Below, piece by piece: positions 60,911 to 64,000 of a DNA stretch of 64,000 bases. The DNA lies in contig JAJTUQ010000006.1 of NCBI GenBank assembly GCA_021399445.1, positions 992,001 to 1,056,000 of the forward strand. Reading direction: 5' to 3'. Each line of letters begins with the position of its first letter. Position 1 is the stretch's first letter. The stretch comes from Xylogone sp. PMI_703. Its lineage: Eukaryota > Ascomycota > Leotiomycetes. The position numbers and the translations under genes were made by a program. The notes beneath the pieces are model-generated. The model worked only from the letters and a program-made list of their open reading frames with translations. It was not told where the DNA came from and did not search any database.

Positions 60911-63523
60911 TTAGGCCTCGTCCTCTTCTTCCTCTTCGACCAAGGCAGGCGTCCGTCGCTCCGTCCTTCGTTTGGGTCGTCGATGTCTCGAACTGCTGAT
61001 GTTGCTCGCCGAGTCGTCCGGCCCAAGCTCACTCACCTCATCGTAGTCCCAGTCGCTCTCGCTCATCTCGCTCGCATTTCCCCAGCCTGAGTAGGGCCGC
61101 TCATATCCTGGCCCCATGCTTCCTGGTGGAAATCCTGGTGTGCCCGAGACTTCGGGGTACGTACTGCGCCGGGCCTGGATCGCTAGTGAAAGTCCAGCAC
61201 TGCGTGCGCGGAGCGCCTTTCGGACTGTTTCGGCTTTGCGGTGCAGATTTTCAAAGGCGTCTTCTAGAGCTTCCATGCCCTGGTAAATCTCCCGTTCAAT
61301 TTCAGCCAGGGCAGCTAATTCAGCTTCTTCGTCGTTTGAGACGGGCTGTCGCTGTGGAGGTCCAGAGCCACCACCAACGTACGATGCAGGCGTTGGTCCT
61401 CGTGAGGGGACACTACCTGGAGAGAACGGTGTTGTGGTGCGAGAACCGCCGTTCAGCTGCCGCATGGCGGGTGACATAGGTCTACGTTGTGAGTTCGCTG
61501 GTGTAGGGCCTCGAGAAATAGCTGGTGATCCAACTCGCGATGGTAAATCTGTGTCCGCGCCAGACCATAGGAATCCGTCAAAGCGACCTGACGTTAGAAT
61601 TTCCCATTCTGAAGGAACAATGCCGGACAGCGTAGCAAGCAGATTGTGCACCTGTGGATTCTTGACAAGATAAACTACAGATTCTGGGTCCCGTGGAGCT
61701 GTTTGTAGTCGGTATAGTCGTTGCAATGACAGCCCTGTCTTAACCAAGAATTCCGGTCGAGGCTTTCGATACGGTGTTGTCGACCTAGAAACTGGCTGTA
61801 GAGTGGTAGAGCCAGAAATGAGCGCATTGTAGTAAGGACGATCCTTTGGGTCCAGGTGGGTTAAAATGGTAAAAGATAGCGTCTCATCATCCACTTCCTG
61901 CGGGGGTGCCGTTGTGGCTTGAGGACAGCTGGATAGCCATCGATCTACTGCTGCTTTGGTCTTCTTTGATTGTGCAAGAAAATGCTCCCGGAACTCTTCT
62001 GAGATGTCAGGATCTAATTTCACAGGTGAGTTCGGCCTAGCACCCTCGCCTTTGGAAATGCCAAGACCAACCGAGTCCTCAACCGTCTTTCCTCCTAGTG
62101 TAGCAAAATCAAAGGCAGGCCAAGCTGGGAGCTCCCGTCTTCCACTGACCCACTCAAGAACCTCGCCCCAGCCAAGGCCTCTGCTGCCCTCCACAGATTC
62201 GGGACTCTGGCACATAACGCATGTGCATCCTTCTGAGGAGAGATCTCTGGCGAATACATTCTCGAGCCGATCCAGTAATCTCCTAGCAACGGACCGATAT
62301 CCCGTAGCCACAGCTAGGGAACCATTCTTGCTAATTACCGTCTCGTACTGGTCGAGAAGGCCAAAATATGGAGAGAAAATCCGGGCAACTTCTGTAGGAG
62401 TTGGTGCAGTGGATCTGCCTGTGCCTGGTTGCGGTACAGTGGTAGGAGTAACTGAAAGTAGGTTCTTCGACGCTGGTCGCAATAGTCCACCATTTTGCAT
62501 GAGGTAGTCTATTCGGGGGATGCTGACCGGGACATCAGGTGGTGGTGGGGGTGGAGGTGGCATAGGTGATCCGAAATCTGCAGCAGATACTTCTGATATT
62601 TCAGAACGATCATAGTCAACGTAAGGCGAAGGGGTTGGTTTGATATCTGGAGGAGGAAACTGCGGAGTTTGAGTTGGCGTCTTTGGAGATGAATCCTGAA
62701 GTGAAGCTGGTGATGAGTCCGTGTCCAGGACGGGTGGTCTTGATTTTGGATCAACCTTTCGGGCCACAGATGTGGCATTGGAGTCTACGCCAGATCCGGC
62801 ATCCATCTCCTGTTCCATTCTTGATTGCTCGTCTCCCAGGGTCCTAATTTTCTCAGGTCTGGGTTTCGTGGGCGACTTGACCGCTGTACTGGCCTTGGAG
62901 GAGTTTTTGGATTTTACTGATACCTTCGATGTTCCTCCAAACCACGAATTTCTCGAACTAGACCTGAATTCCCCTTCCAGGTCGTCTCGAATCCTTGAAG
63001 TTCGTCTGGACGCTTCCCTCCTCTGTTCCGAGAATTCGGTCTCAGGAGGGCTCGGTGGCCGTTCGTCCTTTCTAGATTTTGATCTTCGAATTGGTTCTTC
63101 CATCGACCTTCTGGCTTCCTCTGCCGATCCCACATCTGTGGCCTCGGGTGTGTATACTGTTGACCTTCGCTTCGGCAGAGTTGAGACATCTTCGCGACTG
63201 TTAACCGCCTCTTTGCTATGGGCCTTGCTGAAGCTTGGATACGGTAGGCTGGTCCTCGACGATGCGCCTGGAGCAGATGCTGTCCGAGCCAGCTCGGGGA
63301 TGGTATCTGCCATGGAAGCCGTCTCATCCAATCCTCGATCTCTGTCCTTGCGGTGTCGATGGACCGATCTGATCTCGCCTGTCTCGGGGTCAACTTTCAG
63401 TCTGGAGCCTCTCGACGACTTGTGCGGGCGATTCGGATCTCTTTCACTTCGACTGCGATGAGGTCGCAGGCTCGATCTATCATCGGAGTCGTTATCTCGC
63501 TCTCGGTGGGACATAGATGACAT
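60911..63523 (-). CDS. Large low-complexity fungal protein of unknown function
   Basis: Single exon; the ATG at 63523 (MSSMSHRERDNDSDD) gives 870 residues, and codons upstream of it contain no ATG. The first 330 residues are Arg/Ser/Asp/Glu/Lys-rich and probably disordered. A nine-proline run follows at about 327-336. A conserved-looking globular part spans about 380-650: ARIFSPYFGLLDQYE, RSVARRLLDRLENVFARDL, a CTCVMC cysteine set, LGWGEVLEWVSGRRELPAWP, and later KTGLSLQRLYRLQTAPRDPESV. A coiled-coil-like helix (AELAALAEIEREIYQGMEALE) lies at about 750, and the end is acidic (EEEEEDEA). Orthologues elsewhere are sometimes labelled as DNA glycosylases; I see no glycosylase motif here. Function unknown. 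Confidence 0.88.
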   Translation of the reverse strand: MSSMSHRERDNDSDDRSSLRPHRSRSERDPNRPHKSSRGSRLKVDPETGEIRSVHRHRKDRDRGLDETASMADTIPELARTASAPGASSRTSLPYPSFSKAHSKEAVNSREDVSTLPKRRSTVYTPEATDVGSAEEARRSMEEPIRRSKSRKDERPPSPPETEFSEQRREASRRTSRIRDDLEGEFRSSSRNSWFGGTSKVSVKSKNSSKASTAVKSPTKPRPEKIRTLGDEQSRMEQEMDAGSGVDSNATSVARKVDPKSRPPVLDTDSSPASLQDSSPKTPTQTPQFPPPDIKPTPSPYVDYDRSEISEVSAADFGSPMPPPPPPPPDVPVSIPRIDYLMQNGGLLRPASKNLLSVTPTTVPQPGTGRSTAPTPTEVARIFSPYFGLLDQYETVISKNGSLAVATGYRSVARRLLDRLENVFARDLSSEGCTCVMCQSPESVEGSRGLGWGEVLEWVSGRRELPAWPAFDFATLGGKTVEDSVGLGISKGEGARPNSPVKLDPDISEEFREHFLAQSKKTKAAVDRWLSSCPQATTAPPQEVDDETLSFTILTHLDPKDRPYYNALISGSTTLQPVSRSTTPYRKPRPEFLVKTGLSLQRLYRLQTAPRDPESVVYLVKNPQVHNLLATLSGIVPSEWEILTSGRFDGFLWSGADTDLPSRVGSPAISRGPTPANSQRRPMSPAMRQLNGGSRTTTPFSPGSVPSRGPTPASYVGGGSGPPQRQPVSNDEEAELAALAEIEREIYQGMEALEDAFENLHRKAETVRKALRARSAGLSLAIQARRSTYPEVSGTPGFPPGSMGPGYERPYSGWGNASEMSESDWDYDEVSELGPDDSASNISSSRHRRPKRRTERRTPALVEEEEEDEA

Positions 63524-64000
63524 CGTGAGTGATTCGAAGGTGAAGGCGCTTAGAGAGGGGAATCTCGATGGTTGATTGGCGCATCGGGATGCCGCCGTTC
63601 GAAAAGTCGGGTCACAGCCAAGACCCAAAAATAGCTATTTGAAATCCAGATCCAGAGGCCAAGGTCAGGTGTTTAAAAAGTGGGAAGGAGAGAAAGATTA
63701 TATACTCGGGCAGAGATCGCGCGGTGATGCAGAGGTTTCGATGGGGTTCGCGGACGAAGTCGTAATCGGTAGTTGCTTGGTCTGGGAGGATTTTCGACGT
63801 AGCAGGAATTGATTCGCAGAGAAGTAGTTTTTTGAGGCCCTACATTAGCGACGGCATGGGTTGCACACCGATAAAGTATCAGGCTGCAAGACACCGCTAC
63901 ATGGCCGAAAGGGCCCAGCAGTCAGCAGTCAGCACTCCAGCAGCGCAGCAACGCCTTGCCATTCCAGCGAGGACCCTCCCGTGCGTACCTACAGTAGCAC
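63524..64000. other. Promoter region of the low-complexity protein gene
   Basis: Right end of the window, upstream of the minus-strand gene. The last 100 bases have CAGCAGTCAGCAGTCAGC-like short repeats (about 63916-63940). No gene is seen. Confidence 0.5.

Overview
This window is nuclear DNA from a filamentous ascomycete (Pezizomycotina). The evidence is that nearly every gene has short introns of about 45-175 bases with GT-AG borders and CTAAC-type branch sites. The gene families also fit: split FAS1/FAS2 fatty acid synthase, HET-ankyrin, CFEM, DUF7730-like, a fungal ATP sulfurylase with an APS-kinase-like tail, and an NpgA-type PPTase. Class cannot be fixed by eye; Leotiomycetes-like is a guess. 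I see no virus, CRISPR array, rRNA or convincing tRNA.

Layout. (1) 1-2.4 kb: 5' part of a minus-strand SH3 gene that runs off the left edge. (2) 2.4-5.2 kb: gene-free, AT-rich in its right half. (3) 5.2-19.6 kb: complete divergent fatty acid synthase pair, alpha subunit (minus) and beta subunit (plus), around a 2.4 kb shared intergenic region. (4) 20-24 kb: a DUF7730-like gene and a HET-domain/ankyrin pseudogene with three frameshifts. (5) 26-31.5 kb: aldo-keto reductase, zinc sugar-alcohol dehydrogenase, KduD/gluconate-5-dehydrogenase-like SDR and an NpgA-like phosphopantetheinyl transferase. (6) 31.5-34.2 kb: poorly coding, with one probable broken gene. (7) 35.5-43 kb: CFEM GPI protein, SDR, DUF427 protein, HSL-type hydrolase and a conserved unknown. 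(8) 43.9-53 kb: housekeeping genes, namely TRM1, an AT-hook-like nuclear protein, ISD11 and ATP sulfurylase. (9) 53.7-56.9 kb: PMT1-type protein O-mannosyltransferase. (10) 56.9-60.9 kb: long intergenic region rich in GTAC and CGGAGTA words. (11) 60.9-63.5 kb: large low-complexity fungal protein.

How genes work together. The FAS pair forms one alpha6beta6 enzyme; the alpha subunit carries its own PPTase domain, so the NpgA-like PPTase more likely serves PKS/NRPS enzymes and alpha-aminoadipate reductase. The AKR, MDR and SDR trio would fit successive redox steps of hexuronate/idonate catabolism, but that is inference. ISD11 and ATP sulfurylase both touch sulfur metabolism without forming an operon-like unit.

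Exon borders below were read from splice signals and reading-frame continuity; none has transcript support here.
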